This document shows positions 34,963 through 45,535 of a DNA stretch of 64,000 bases, piece after piece; the first letter of the stretch is position 1, and the number at the start of each line of letters is the position of its first letter. Under the pieces are notes generated by a model that was not told the origin of the DNA, did not search any database, and was given only the letters and a program-made list of their open reading frames with translations. The stretch is from Thamnaconus septentrionalis (Eukaryota; Chordata; Actinopteri; Tetraodontiformes; Monacanthidae): assembly GCA_009823395.1 (NCBI GenBank), contig CM020516.1, forward strand, positions 11,690,001 to 11,754,000. The letters are read 5' to 3'. The translations under genes and the position numbers were made by a program.

Positions 34963-34968
<6 letters not shown>
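34471..34968 (-). CDS. marveld1: MARVEL domain-containing protein 1, single coding exon
   Basis: MARVELD1 is a small four-pass membrane protein with a MARVEL domain, reported at membranes and in the nucleus; its function is not well defined. The frame is 165 codons plus stop, close to the human 173 aa. Predicted membrane segments are at about residues 24-41, 50-72, 88-108 and 130-152. Blocks such as SIHFALFVAVLFWLLTLALF, FLTLLDKQDLVPLLG, LAHDVAAAVLY and GIMSYKTDRNSFCNLE align with human MARVELD1, and the cytoplasmic tail CRKCRGEQTVF matches its CQGKQ end. The start MPGEPAQSQV was chosen by comparison with human. The frame stays open another 154 codons upstream through a (GA)n leader, so an extended form cannot be excluded. 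The coding sequence is markedly GC-rich compared with its flanks. avpi1 lies divergently next to it, as the two are close in human 10q24. Confidence 0.93.

Positions 34969-35001
<33 letters not shown>
34969..35001. repeat. (CT/GA)16 microsatellite directly against the marveld1 start codon
   Basis: The last base of the repeat on the minus strand abuts the proposed ATG (AGAGAGAG|ATG). It lies in the 5' leader, and if translated in frame it would encode alternating Arg-Glu. Confidence 0.95.
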
Positions 35002-35004
<3 letters not shown>

Positions 35005-35430
35005 CTCCGCCGGTCGCGATCGGTCGGTCCCCTCTTTTCGCGCACAGGGCGGGTGCTTTCTGCCAGCTGCAGACAGATGGTGGGACGAGTTCAGCCGAGA
35101 AGAGCGAAGAGGAGATGAGATTAGTTGGGGGTGGGTTTGTTGCGCCCCTCGGTGAAGCCAAAAGTCGGCGCGTGTTCGCTTTAAACAAGGAACTCTCTGT
35201 CCTTTTTCCCAGCCCCGGGGTTTCGGAATGAAAAACCCTTCGTGGATGTTTCGTCTTTTCCGTTTCCTCTCTGGTGAATGTAGCGTCTGTGTAGGGGGGG
35301 TTGGGTGATGGAGGGAGTGGGGAGGCCCGTAATTCAAAGCTGACTCCTCCTCTGGATTCATCCGCGCCTCTTCAGTCACTGCTGCTGCAGCAGCAGCTCC
35401 CCCGTGGGGCCGTTTGACCTTTGACACCAC
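35002..35430 (-). promoter_or_regulatory. marveld1: CpG-rich marveld1 5' region
   Basis: A GC-rich stretch upstream of the start codon, most likely 5' UTR and core promoter. It is open in the marveld1 reading frame up to an ATG at 35430, but that part (rich in Pro, Arg and Lys) has no counterpart in mammalian MARVELD1. No TATA box was seen. Confidence 0.4.
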
Positions 35431-35559
35431 ACGCCCAACAGCACTTTTAAGGACAGAAATGTGATCAGACTCACGTGCACGTCACAAATGGGCTAATTTG
35501 TGAAAATCAGAGCATGAACAGAAAGTCATAAGCTGTGGCTCAGTCGGCATTTAAAAGTT

Positions 35560-35830
35560 TCACTTTTGAGCAGAATCAGCTTTATTGACGAAATATTGTG
35601 CACATGCACAATTGTCTGTTCACATTTACATTCACATTTTCCCTTTTTTAAAAAACAAAAATTGTGTTGTTTCTGCATTCTTTATATTGTTTTGTAGATT
35701 TTGTATTTTGCTGATTTTTGCATATCTTTTTTAAATTATCTTTCCTATATGTGTAGTTCCCTATTAGGCATTCTTTGGACAGCAAATGAAGAATTTCATT
35801 GCATAGGGAAACTTGTGTTTTTTTTTTACA
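35560..35830 (-). repeat. degraded retroelement 3' region
   Basis: The stretch contains ATCAGCTTTATTGACGAA near its left end and GAAGAATTTCATTGCATAGGGAAAC near its right end. Both resemble 3' sequences of common teleost LINE copies. The match is from memory, and the strand and borders are uncertain. Confidence 0.4.
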
Positions 35831-36026
35831 GTGACTTTATAATAGCAATAGTCTACAAGAGCAGTATTAGGTGATCTGAGCTTTGTGACATGGAGTTTAT
35901 CCTGCTGGGAGTAGCCATCTGAGGATAACACTGAAAGATAGAAATGTTCAGTCACCAGATACTTAGTTTGGACTTCACAACTAAGCATCTGGACGGTCCA
36001 CTTGCTGCCAAGTGACTGCCTGATTA

Positions 36027-36148
36027 TTCATTCATTCATTCATTCATCTTCTATACCCGCTTATTCCTATTCAGGGTCACGGGGTCTGCTGGAGCCTATC
36101 CCAGCTGTCTTAGGGCGAAGGCAGGGTGACACCCTGGACAAGTCGCCA
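36027..36148 (-). mobile_element. 5'-truncated LINE insertion with (GAAT)n tail and 13-bp target-site duplication
   Basis: Read on the minus strand, the element has CCTTCGCCCTAAGACAGC, TGGGATAGGCTCCAGCAG and GAATAAGCGGGTATAGAA, then GAAT repeats. This is a very common teleost LINE 3' end. It is flanked by a perfect direct repeat, GACTGCCTGATTA, at 36014-36026 and 36149-36161. The duplication defines both borders and shows that only about 122 bp of the element inserted. Confidence 0.85.
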
Positions 36149-36779
36149 GACTGCCTGATTAGATATACGTTAATTTATTGATGCATATTTATATCACTGG
36201 TGCACCTAATAACTTGGCTGGACAAGTTTGCCTTGTTGTCCCAGTATTCAGAGATTTATAGCGCCCCCATGAGGCGAGCATGACAAAAACACCCTGCACA
36301 GGACGCACGGGGTCAGCTGAAGCGCAATCAGGCCGGTGTCGTGCATGCAAAGAGCTGCACGCGTACCGAGAAGTGCATACACCTCGAAGGAACGCGCACC
36401 TCTACAGCTTCGTAGGCGACTTTTTAGTGCTTCAAGTGTGGTCTGCCATAAATTAAAGCATCTGCTTGATTCAAAATGCCCTTACTGAGTGTTTATGGTG
36501 GATTCAAGTGATTAATTGGGTCTGTAGGTATCAGAGGTCAGAGGTGCACAAAATACAAAAGAGCATTTCCCTATAAATTGTCTTCTGGAGATGCAATGAC
36601 GAAGGAATCCTGTTTCATTTCATGGCTGTCACTGTGGATCAGACACAGGCCAGATCATCCAGCGTCCCGTGCGTCATCCTGTTTGCCTGCGTCTTAAAAG
36701 CAGGCGCAGGGCTCTCACATGTTGCTCAAAGCCTTCACACTTCTCTGACTGGGCGGCCCGTGCCAGCCACACTCATTGA

Positions 36780-37121
36780 CGTCAATGGTATTCACCCGCA
36801 CACGCCCTACGTGGCCAAGGGGCGGGGTCAGAGTCTCCTCCCCTGAGCCACGATTGGCCAGAGCGTCATTTTTTTTTCGTCGCTCTCTCACTCTCTCACT
36901 CCCGGCGCCCGGTGTTACTGGTAAAGGATCGGTGTGCAGCAGTTGGCGACATTGTTTTTGCGGTAAAAGGGCACAAGTCGATTGTCTACCTGGAGTAGCG
37001 GCTGCAGGGGAAGCCGCGCTAACGTCTCGTCTGCGATCTTTGTTTGTTTCGGGAAAGCAGCACCGACGCGCGCACGGAACGGCGGAATGCTATAGGAGCA
37101 GCTGACCAGTCGATCTTCGGG
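36780..37121 (+). promoter_or_regulatory. avpi1: putative avpi1 promoter and noncoding first exon
   Basis: CpG-rich DNA with a GC box (GGGGCGGGGTC, about 36819-36829) and a reversed CCAAT box (ATTGG, 36853-36857). A good donor (CTTCGGG|GTGAGCAG) follows 37121, which pairs with the acceptor at 38220 that opens the first coding exon. The transcription start is not known. Confidence 0.45.
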
Positions 37122-37391
37122 GTGAGCAGATGTCATTTCGGTTTTTTTCTCCCACCGCACTCATGACCCTCACAAGATTCCTGTTTACTGCTCAAACAGA
37201 GCAGGGTAACGATAAAACGACACTGAATGAGCCAGTAGGAATTTTTATGCAGTCGTAAAACAAACCTGGTCGTCTTAAAGCTGCAAGCCTTTTGTGTTAT
37301 AAACGCAATGACATGCCTTATAATATATGGCTGCTATTTGCATAACAGCAGGCATGTTTGCGTCTGCTGGTTCACAAATGAGTCACGTAAC

Positions 37392-37392
<1 letters not shown>

Positions 37393-37422
<30 letters not shown>
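37393..37422. repeat. short (CAG)n repeat in avpi1 intron 1
   Basis: Ten CAG-type triplets with one CAGAAG interruption. It lies in the predicted first intron and so is not expected to be translated. Confidence 0.9.
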
Positions 37423-38220
37423 TCAATATCAGTCACCTATGGGAATTGCGCGCAGGGCAGAGTCGCACAACAACCCGTCGCTGTGACGTACAGTGTTTTC
37501 CTGTTGTCTGCTGTTTCGTTTCGGTTGCTCGATCCAGGCTAGAAGCGGGTTAGCGCTGACGTCAGACATGCATAGATTATGCACGTAACATGCACAGCAG
37601 TGTGGAATTCCTGCAGAGTCAAGGCTCAGACCTCTTCTCTGACGCGTTTTGCTAGGGAATGAGAGATTTTCACCATCCGTGTGTGAAGGGTTGAAAATAA
37701 AACGTGTCAAATGGAGATCAGATTTTTCAGCGTTCAGCTGAGAATCGGTCTGCTGTTCAGAGCTGGGCAGGAAGGCAAACCAGCGATGCGTTCACGCTGG
37801 TAGGCTTTTGTTTTGTTGTGGTCTAGATGTGTAAATAATAAGTCAAATTTGCATTATTACAATTTGGAAATTCACCTTTGCTTCGGGCACACACGCAGAG
37901 CAGTATGCGCTCACTGTGTAATCGTGACCTCACTCGGGCCCTGGGTTTGTGACCTACTTCGAGCGCTTGTGTGACTGAGGAAAGATGAAGTTGCCATCTG
38001 CAGATTTAATTGGCTTTCAGGCGAAGCTGTTCACTAAAATCCTCAAGCTGGATTAAACAATCGTCACTTGCAGCTGACCGGCGGGCCGACAGCTGTCGCA
38101 CGCTGCGCCAACGCAGCCGACTTTGTGTTGCACTGCGTCCGTCAACGTCATGGCTTCAAGATTTGGGGATCACCCCCCCCCTTCCCCAACATCATTAAGT
38201 TGTGACCTGTCCTTTCACAG

Positions 38221-38262
38221 AGGCGATCCACTTTCTGCCACCTTTTGCTGTCGTCCTGACGG
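38221..38262 (+). other. avpi1: avpi1 5' UTR part of the first coding exon
   Basis: A strong acceptor (TGTCCTTTCACAG|AGGCG) ends at 38220, leaving 42 nt of leader before the ATG. Confidence 0.6.
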
Positions 38263-39287
38263 ATGGACACCAGCCCTGCACCTCCCAAGGCCTCCATGGT
38301 GGCAAGCCCTTCTCCGCTGTGGCGGCTGGCCGAGAGGAGGAGCAGGAAGGCCGGCTCGGGGAACATCTTCAGCAACGTCAACCTGTGGCAGCTCCAGAGA
38401 CTCTTCCGGACGGCGGGAGACCAGGATGCCGAGCAGAGGGCTCAGGTTGTTTGGGGCCACAGGGATGAAGCTGAACTTGCCCAGGCCTTGATTGGACTGA
38501 GGGCCCGGAGTCACAGAAGAGGCCTGAGGGCTAATGGGAGAGAAGCACTGGGCGCACACTGGCTCCAAGCCTTTGATCACCTCAGGTAGGAAAAAAAACA
38601 CAAACCTGCATTTAATGCAAAATCTAATGATGTTTTGGAAGTTCCCATTTCTTGTGATGTGATGTCTATTTTATTTCCCACGCGCCAGTAGTTGAGCAGT
38701 CTTATGTAGCTTTTTGTTTAGAGCCTCCAGCAATAATGCACAGTGTTTTAGCTTCCTTCTAAATTGAGGCTTTGTTGGAGATTCCACATGTTTAGAAGTT
38801 GACATTTAAGGCGGCGGTGTCAGAGGATGGAATCAAGATCAAACGGAGAGTGTTGTGACGAGCCTGGGAAAGAAATCAGTGCCCTTTGTGATAGTTTTCC
38901 AGAACCAAGGAATTTAATATATACTTTCTGAAATTACATTTACATGAGATGTTAGCAAATGGGATTTTTATTTTAACAACATAACTACTTGTTTTTCTTT
39001 TGGTCTGACAATGAAACTATCTTACATTGCTCAGGATTGGGGAGAACACAACGGGCAGCCAAGGGAAGGACCCTGCAGAGGAGAGCGACTCTGAGGCCGG
39101 AGCACAGAGCAGCCCGGATTCACACCGACACAACTCCACCACGACACCCGGACGAGGCGCCTCGCTGCTGCTCAAAGAGAAACAGGGCCCTGCTGGGGCT
39201 TCGGAGAGAGCAACCCGGAGCAGCTCTGGTCTGAGGAGAGGAGGGGAGAAGAACCCAGAGAGATACCTCCACAGAATACTCCACTGA
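38263..39287 (+). CDS. avpi1: arginine vasopressin-induced protein 1, complete, 2 coding exons
   Basis: AVPI1 (VIP32) is a small protein first described as induced by vasopressin in kidney cells and linked to MAPK signalling; its molecular activity is unknown. Coding exons are 38263-38585 and 39035-39287, together 576 nt and 191 aa. The join is a phase-2 GT-AG intron (CTCAG|GTAGGA ... TTGCTCAG|GATTGG). Residues about 33-80 form the conserved block, with GNIFSNVNLWQLQRLF and GDQDAEQRAQVVW matching the human NIFQDAELLQIQALF and GDQLAEERAQIIW. The C-terminus ERYLHRILH matches the human SYLHQIRH end. The middle is longer than in human (147 aa) and rich in Ser, Gly and charged residues. Start: this ATG lies 42 nt past an acceptor and gives the expected N-terminal spacing. 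No signal peptide or membrane segment is seen. Confidence 0.92.
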
Positions 39288-39995
39288 TGGACCGGAACCT
39301 TCCAACGTGCAATAAGTCTGATTGTGTCTTGAATTATTATATGATGTGATGTGTTCAGAAACTGGAGTGTGGCTCGTTTTCATCAGGGGAAGTCATGATG
39401 CTGTGACTGTTGAAGCCTTTTGTATTGCCTCTTTTAACCTCTATGAAGGATGTTTGTAACGATAGTAGTAATGATTATATTACTAATAACTGGTCAAATG
39501 TTAGAATAATAAGTTGTTTAACTACATTAGTGTCCCCTGACTTGTTTTTTTTGTTTCAATGTTACCAATCCTCCTCTCCAAAAAGCCACATATGAACATG
39601 TGTACGCATAAAAAATATGTTGCTAACCTCTGTTGAGTTCAGGCTTTAGTTTGAGATCAAAAACACACATCTGTTCATTCAGAGCTGCTTGAATCCAGTC
39701 GTTGTGCATGTGACAAAACAGTGAGAGCGGAGTCAGTCACTAGCCCGTGTTTGCTGTGTCAGGTGGTTTGTTCTTAGCTCTGCCGTGAAATCAGAAATGC
39801 TGAAAAACAGCCACGGGGGCAAAACTCAGGAACACCCAGTTTTTCTCTTCTTGCTGTGCAGGGAACGAAAACCTAAACACTAACACCTTCTGTGCCTATG
39901 AAAAACCGTCCAACAACAAAATGTTCAGGTTTGCTGAAAACTTAATGAAGATAGTTTTTGTACTGTGAAATGTGTTTTTTAATTTCTCTGATAAT

Positions 39996-40001
39996 ATTAA
40001 A
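39996..40001 (+). promoter_or_regulatory. avpi1: candidate poly(A) signal of avpi1
   Basis: ATTAAA about 710 nt after the stop codon, followed within 40 nt by a T-rich stretch that could serve as the downstream element. A second candidate (AATAAA) lies near 40380 but inside a retroelement remnant. Confidence 0.45.
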
Positions 40002-40319
40002 GAAATGAGACCGTGTTATTTTCCTGTTTTTGTCTTTGCTCCAGGAAATTAAACTAGCACAGACTTTCATACAGTGGTGTCAGTTTGCGTGAGGTCAATA
40101 ATGCGTGTGCTACTTTTTATCCTCAGTTCACCTTGTAAACTGGTGATGTTTCACCAGACCCGGCCTCCCTGTGCACAGTCAGAAAGAATGAACACATAGT
40201 GTAGAGCCTCGCATCAATCAGTTAAACTAAAAACCGGAGTTCCTAATTATTATGGAAAAAATGTCATGATACGTCATTTAAAATGCATATATATGTGTAT
40301 TTATATATTTAGAAACATT

Positions 40320-40585
40320 TGTCTATTGATCACCGCAGGTCATTCCTGCCTGCAGCCATCAGGCCGTACAACTGCACTCAATAAAATGCTACCTAACAGC
40401 TTTACATTTTTCTCAAAGGTGCAATTAAGTCCTATTTATTTGTCAGTATGTAGATAGCTGTAAATTCAACCGTCCATAAGTTTTTTTTTTTTGAATTAAT
40501 ATAATTCTCGATCTTTTTGCACTATACAGTTGCTGCTGTAATCTATTCTGTTTTATTCTATTCTATTCTATTCGTAGACAGATGA
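40320..40585 (+). repeat. degraded LINE ORF end and tail with (TATTC)n
   Basis: One plus-strand frame reads LPAAIRPYNCTQ near 40347-40385, a C-terminal pattern seen in teleost LINE ORF2 proteins. AT-rich 3' sequence follows (TTTTTGCACTATACAGTTGC) and ends in TATTC repeats (about 40553-40574). The assignment is from memory and the clade is not determined. Confidence 0.45.
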
Positions 40586-41101
40586 CATACTGAGCAAGTA
40601 ACACAAGAAAATGGTTTTCTATATTTCACAGTGACTGGGCGACACTACACAACAGACACCCTAGGTTTTATTTATTAAAATAAAGATTTGTATTCTATCC
40701 GTGTGTTTTATCAAATACAAATGAACTTACAGCCCTTTACTGTCGCCCTTCAATGGATATGACAACCTACGAAGCAATGCTGCCACCCAGCGGTCACAAG
40801 TAATAATCACAACACCATACTAGTAACTTTATTGTCAGTAGATGGCGCCAAAGGACTTGTTTGAGGATGGAGAAGAACTCACATTCTGCAAGTCTCACTC
40901 CACCCATAATGAATTCACATTTTGTCAACTCAGTCGGGAAATTCAATTGTGTATCCTTTTACTGATCGTTTCATTTACTTCGCTCTGCCAGACCAAACAA
41001 ATTACTTTAATAAGTGTTTACGGCTGCAAGGGGCTGCACTGCTAATGTGTTTACATGATGCTTTTAAGTGATGTCACTATGACATCACTGCAGGGACAGA
41101 C

Positions 41102-41128
41102 GAATAAATAAATAAATAAATAAATAAA
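41102..41128. repeat. (AATA)n microsatellite
   Basis: About seven AATA units, of no evident function. Confidence 0.9.
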
Positions 41129-44100
41129 ACAGTGTTATTTTGGAGCAGGATTATCCCAGCTTTCACCTTCCTCCCGTCTCCAGTTCCTCCTGGGTGACGG
41201 CGGAGGGATTCTCGGGTCGTCTGGAAGACAAAGTCGTCTCCGTGCACCCTGGATCCCGCTCTGCAAAGCCTGGCTGGTTCGCAAACAGTGGATGGAGGCA
41301 TTGCAGGGCAGCTTTACGGCACAGAAACCCCCGGCTGACTCCCTTTAAAACGCAGGGAAAGCAGCAGACTGAGATAATCCTTGCTTTGCTGGGCTGCCCG
41401 TCTCATTGTGTAAAGTAGGCTCGGCGGACAGATAACCTCATTCTATTGCCCGCACAGGTTATCTCAGCTTTTCATTTACCCCATAAATCTTCTGATGAGA
41501 TGTGGAGCGGTGATCCAGTTTCAGTGCCGCAGATTTGGTCGTCCTTCATTGCTATGGTCAGTGGAGGAACATCCACGACAGGTCATGCAGTATATCAATG
41601 CAAATATGCAGCATTCTGTTTTTTCTTCTTCTTGTTTAACATATTACAATAATATACTTCTCTGGTATGTTTACACTTATGTCTGATGGAGCAGAAGTTT
41701 TTCCTGGTTTCCGACCGTGCAAAAGGTTTCTGCCATAATTGGACAACTGCCAACAGCTCTGTTTTGCTCCCAAGCATTTTGATCACAGGGTACGATTAAA
41801 AACAATATATTTATTTTATTTTTTGCAAAAAGAAAAATCGTCCTACTTCTTTTTTTTATCCTCATACAATAAAAATAAAAAGCTCTTGAACACTAACTGT
41901 GATAAAAATTCAGGAGAAAAGCGCAACTTTACAGCTTTGTATTAACCTCTATTAACCTCAGGCCTGATAAGCTCCAGTCTCAATTACCAGACGGAATATA
42001 ACTGGACCAATCGGTGGCAGATGAGGAGAAAGAGGTGCCAGCTGGGGTCAGAATTTAGTTGCGACGAAAACAGGAACTTGCTGGCAGGCTTGTTAATGAT
42101 CTCGGCTGCAGGCTGGACGCAGCAGTTTTTTCAGTTTCATTAGGACAACAAACAAACATTTCCGGCAATAAAAGTCTTTTGGCCGCTGACGAGTGAGCGG
42201 CTCCGGCAGGAAGTTAGTTAGATTTTAGCTATGCACACGCACACATGCACGCACGCGGGCACGTCTTGAACATCTCCTAATACCTTCAGTGGTTTGGACC
42301 CTCTTTGGTATCAGTAGTAGTAATAATAGCAACAATACAACAATTCTGCACAGTGGCAACAAATATGCTCTGAATGTTGATGCAAATTAGAATAGCAGTG
42401 TTGCAGCAAGACACAGCAGTAATAGTAACATTTGAAGCTACGACTAAAGTGTGGCGGCAACAAACGAAATCCCTTTGTTGTCGATTGTTTTGCCTCTGAG
42501 GCAACATGCACTTCTTACTACGACTCTGAGCTCTCTGCATGTAAATGAGTGTCCCTGTGCAACCTGAAATTATGAAAAAGTGTGTTTTTCCTCCCATAAA
42601 CAGTGTTGCATTCAAGCCGCCCTGTGATTTTGTGGTTGCAGAAACACCTCCATGGATCAACATTAGCCGAGATGCCCAGAAAACAGCCTCTATTTTTTGG
42701 TGGTGACGTTGACAGAAACAAGTTACGAAGCCAAAGGCATAAAAATCTCTCGGCCGATGTGCAGTGTCAGGTTTGCATCTTCTGAGTTTCTATTAAATCT
42801 TCTTTCGCAGTCAACGCGAATTTGATTTGCAAGCGCCGCCTGTCGCCGGATTCTGTCCAATCACTGTCATTTTGACAAAGATGATGTCCCCTTAATCTAA
42901 AACTTATTTTCAGATTTGCAATACGCTCGTCTTATTTTTCTTTCTTGCACTCGCGCGCAGACATTTTGAGTCGCGGCGAAGGCTGACAAAGGAGTGACAG
43001 CTGTGCGAGGAGAAAGCGAGCGGTGGATGGGATTATCAAGAGGAGGAAGAAGAAGCACACTTTGTGTCCTTGCCGTGTATGTGTGTGTGATTGACAACAA
43101 AGACTGCATGGAGATTTTATATAAGCTGAGATCTGAGGGTTGAATGTGTCCCTGCTGGTTTGTATTTAGAGCACAGAGCATTAATTAGTGAAAAAATATA
43201 TACAGTACAAGCTACTCGTGCTCTGATAACAATCCAAAACCCCCTGGAATGTGCACACACGCGCGCGCACGCGCCGCCCGCACGCACACACACACGCGCA
43301 CGCACGCCGGCACAACCTCCACGTTGCCACACTCGGCGTTTTTGTTCACAGCGGAATCTCATCACACTGCGGCACGGTGCTCATTGTTATTCCTTCCTCT
43401 GTGTCATTCAGCACTTTGTTCACATTCTCACTACTGTACGGCTCAGATTCGCCCGAATGCTGTCCTCGCTCTCTCTCTCTCCTCCCTCTCTTTCCGCGAG
43501 CACGCGCACGGCCCTGACTCCCTGCCCACCTCCGAGCTCGGCGCGGAACATCAAACATGATTCAACAAGAGTGTCCGGCTGACCCGCGGCCAAAACAAAC
43601 CCGGTCATGTGACCTTTGGGTGTCTGTCCATATCGATTTTGGAGGAAAGATCACTTTTTGGGATTTTTTTGACCGTGACAGATGGGACTGGATGTGCGGC
43701 GGCCAGGAAATGGACGATTCCCTCCCCAGCGGTGCCTTCAAATCTGTATGCACGGGGTCAAACTGCTCTCCACATTTGAGACCTTTCTGCCCGCCCTCAT
43801 GCTTTGCAGCCCTGGGGAATAGAGCCAACCTCACATCACATTATATTAACTCGCTGCGCCCACCACCAGCAGGCCGAGACATTCACAGAGGACCAAGGGA
43901 GGGAGGGAGGGAGGGAGGGTGAGCTTCTAAAAGCGTGCACTCTTATACCTTCGGAGGAAGGGTCACGTGCCACTGTGGGCTTTGTCCTTTTGATGAACCT
44001 GCAGCTCGGCGCCCTCGCTCGGCAGCTCGGCTTGGCAAAAAATGTCGGATCAGAAATCCCGCTCATCCAACTCGGGGACCTTCAATGGAAAAGCTTTTCC

Positions 44101-45473
44101 AATCAAGCTTAAATTGCAGCGGATTCCGTAACCAACCGGCTCCTTTTAGGTTGTGATGAAACCAGGTGGCAACGGCAACCTGCAAGCTCCCACGTTACAA
44201 GAGAAGGTGAGCAAGATAAACATGCAGCAACTGCTGGCGTAGCCTGAGCTCGAGAGACTAGCTCAGTGAATGGATTGAGTTTCAAGAAAAACAGGTGGCA
44301 TCTTCATATTATGAGCAAAAACCGAAGATAAACCCTGAAGGTGGTTGTTTTAATGGCAACATGTTTTGGCAAGAGTTTAAACAATGTGGCCACGGGGCAG
44401 TGACACACGGCCAGCACTGCCACTCACACCAGGAGGAAGCCTAAAGCTGTAGCCACCTGACTAAATTAGCAATAATAATTGTAATTGGTCTCGTGGATTT
44501 TGACAGGCGGGTCTTTTGTCCAATCACCTTCCGGAACTAATCAAAATCAAATCAAAGGCATGCAGGAAATGTTCAACCTGCATGGTGAGTGAAGGCCTGA
44601 GATACATTTGTTTAAAATAAAAGTCAATATGTAAAGCAGTAGAACGAAAGAGAAAAAAGAAAGAAAAAAAGAAAAATGCAGCCCTGGAATTTCCACATTT
44701 CCCTAACGTTTCATTTCCTGCCTTCTTTCCTTCCTTCCTTCCTTCCCTCCTTCTCACTGCCCTTCGTTCTTGACTTGTATGCTAATGCCAGCCGCACTTG
44801 TGTGCAAACATGACATGCGTAGCTCACCAGCGCAATCACTGCAAATTGTCTCAAATGGCTCCGGAGGAAATAAATAAAGTAAAAAAAAGGGGGAAAAGCC
44901 TCCGCTCTCAACATCCCACTGACTCACAGAACCTGACAGGTTGCGACCTTTATTTATTTAATTATGCAGGAGTGGCGCTGCAGGGGCAGATTTATTAAGA
45001 TGTGTAAGGCAACCGCATGTGCGTGTCACGATCATCCAGGCAAAGTGGGACTAATTTTAATATTAACGTGTACCAGTGGGTCGGAACTAAGAAGGAAAAG
45101 CACGTCTGAATAATTCAGTTCCAAACAGATCTCGGACACAACACAGCGTGGTTGTCTGTGTCTGCGGACTGCACGCAGGGCTGCACAGAGCTAAAATCAA
45201 TGATGCCACCAGCTTGAATTTTTTGCAGGGGTATCCAGCTCCAGCTCCACTCAGTCTTTATTTGATTTTTTTTCTCCCTCTCTAGATGCGGATGATACCT
45301 GTTAGACAAGCGACAGGGCGTCGAGCAGCAGAGGCCTGCAGGTCAGCATCCATCCATCCAAAGAGCTTTTATTTATTTATTTATTTTCCAATTTCACCAC
45401 CGCAGTCACAATGACAGGCAGGAACTTCGACTCCAGGGACGCGTTGAGATATCAAATGCACAACGGACAACCT

Positions 45474-45496
45474 CCCCCCCCCCCCCCCCCCCCCAC

Positions 45497-45532
<36 letters not shown>
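45474..45532. repeat. poly-C run followed by (CA)n
   Basis: About 21 cytosines, a short CACCC linker, then about 16 CA units. Homopolymer length may be affected by sequencing error. Confidence 0.9.

Positions 45533-45535
<3 letters not shown>

Noticed and set aside
34594..35118. 174-residue plus-strand frame opposite marveld1
   Set aside because: It is antisense to the marveld1 coding sequence; GC-rich codons lack stops on the other strand. No similarity of its own.
38123..38601. Several alternative frames on both strands over the first avpi1 exon
   Set aside because: They are shadows of the GC-rich avpi1 coding sequence, which alone shows family similarity and correct splice phase.
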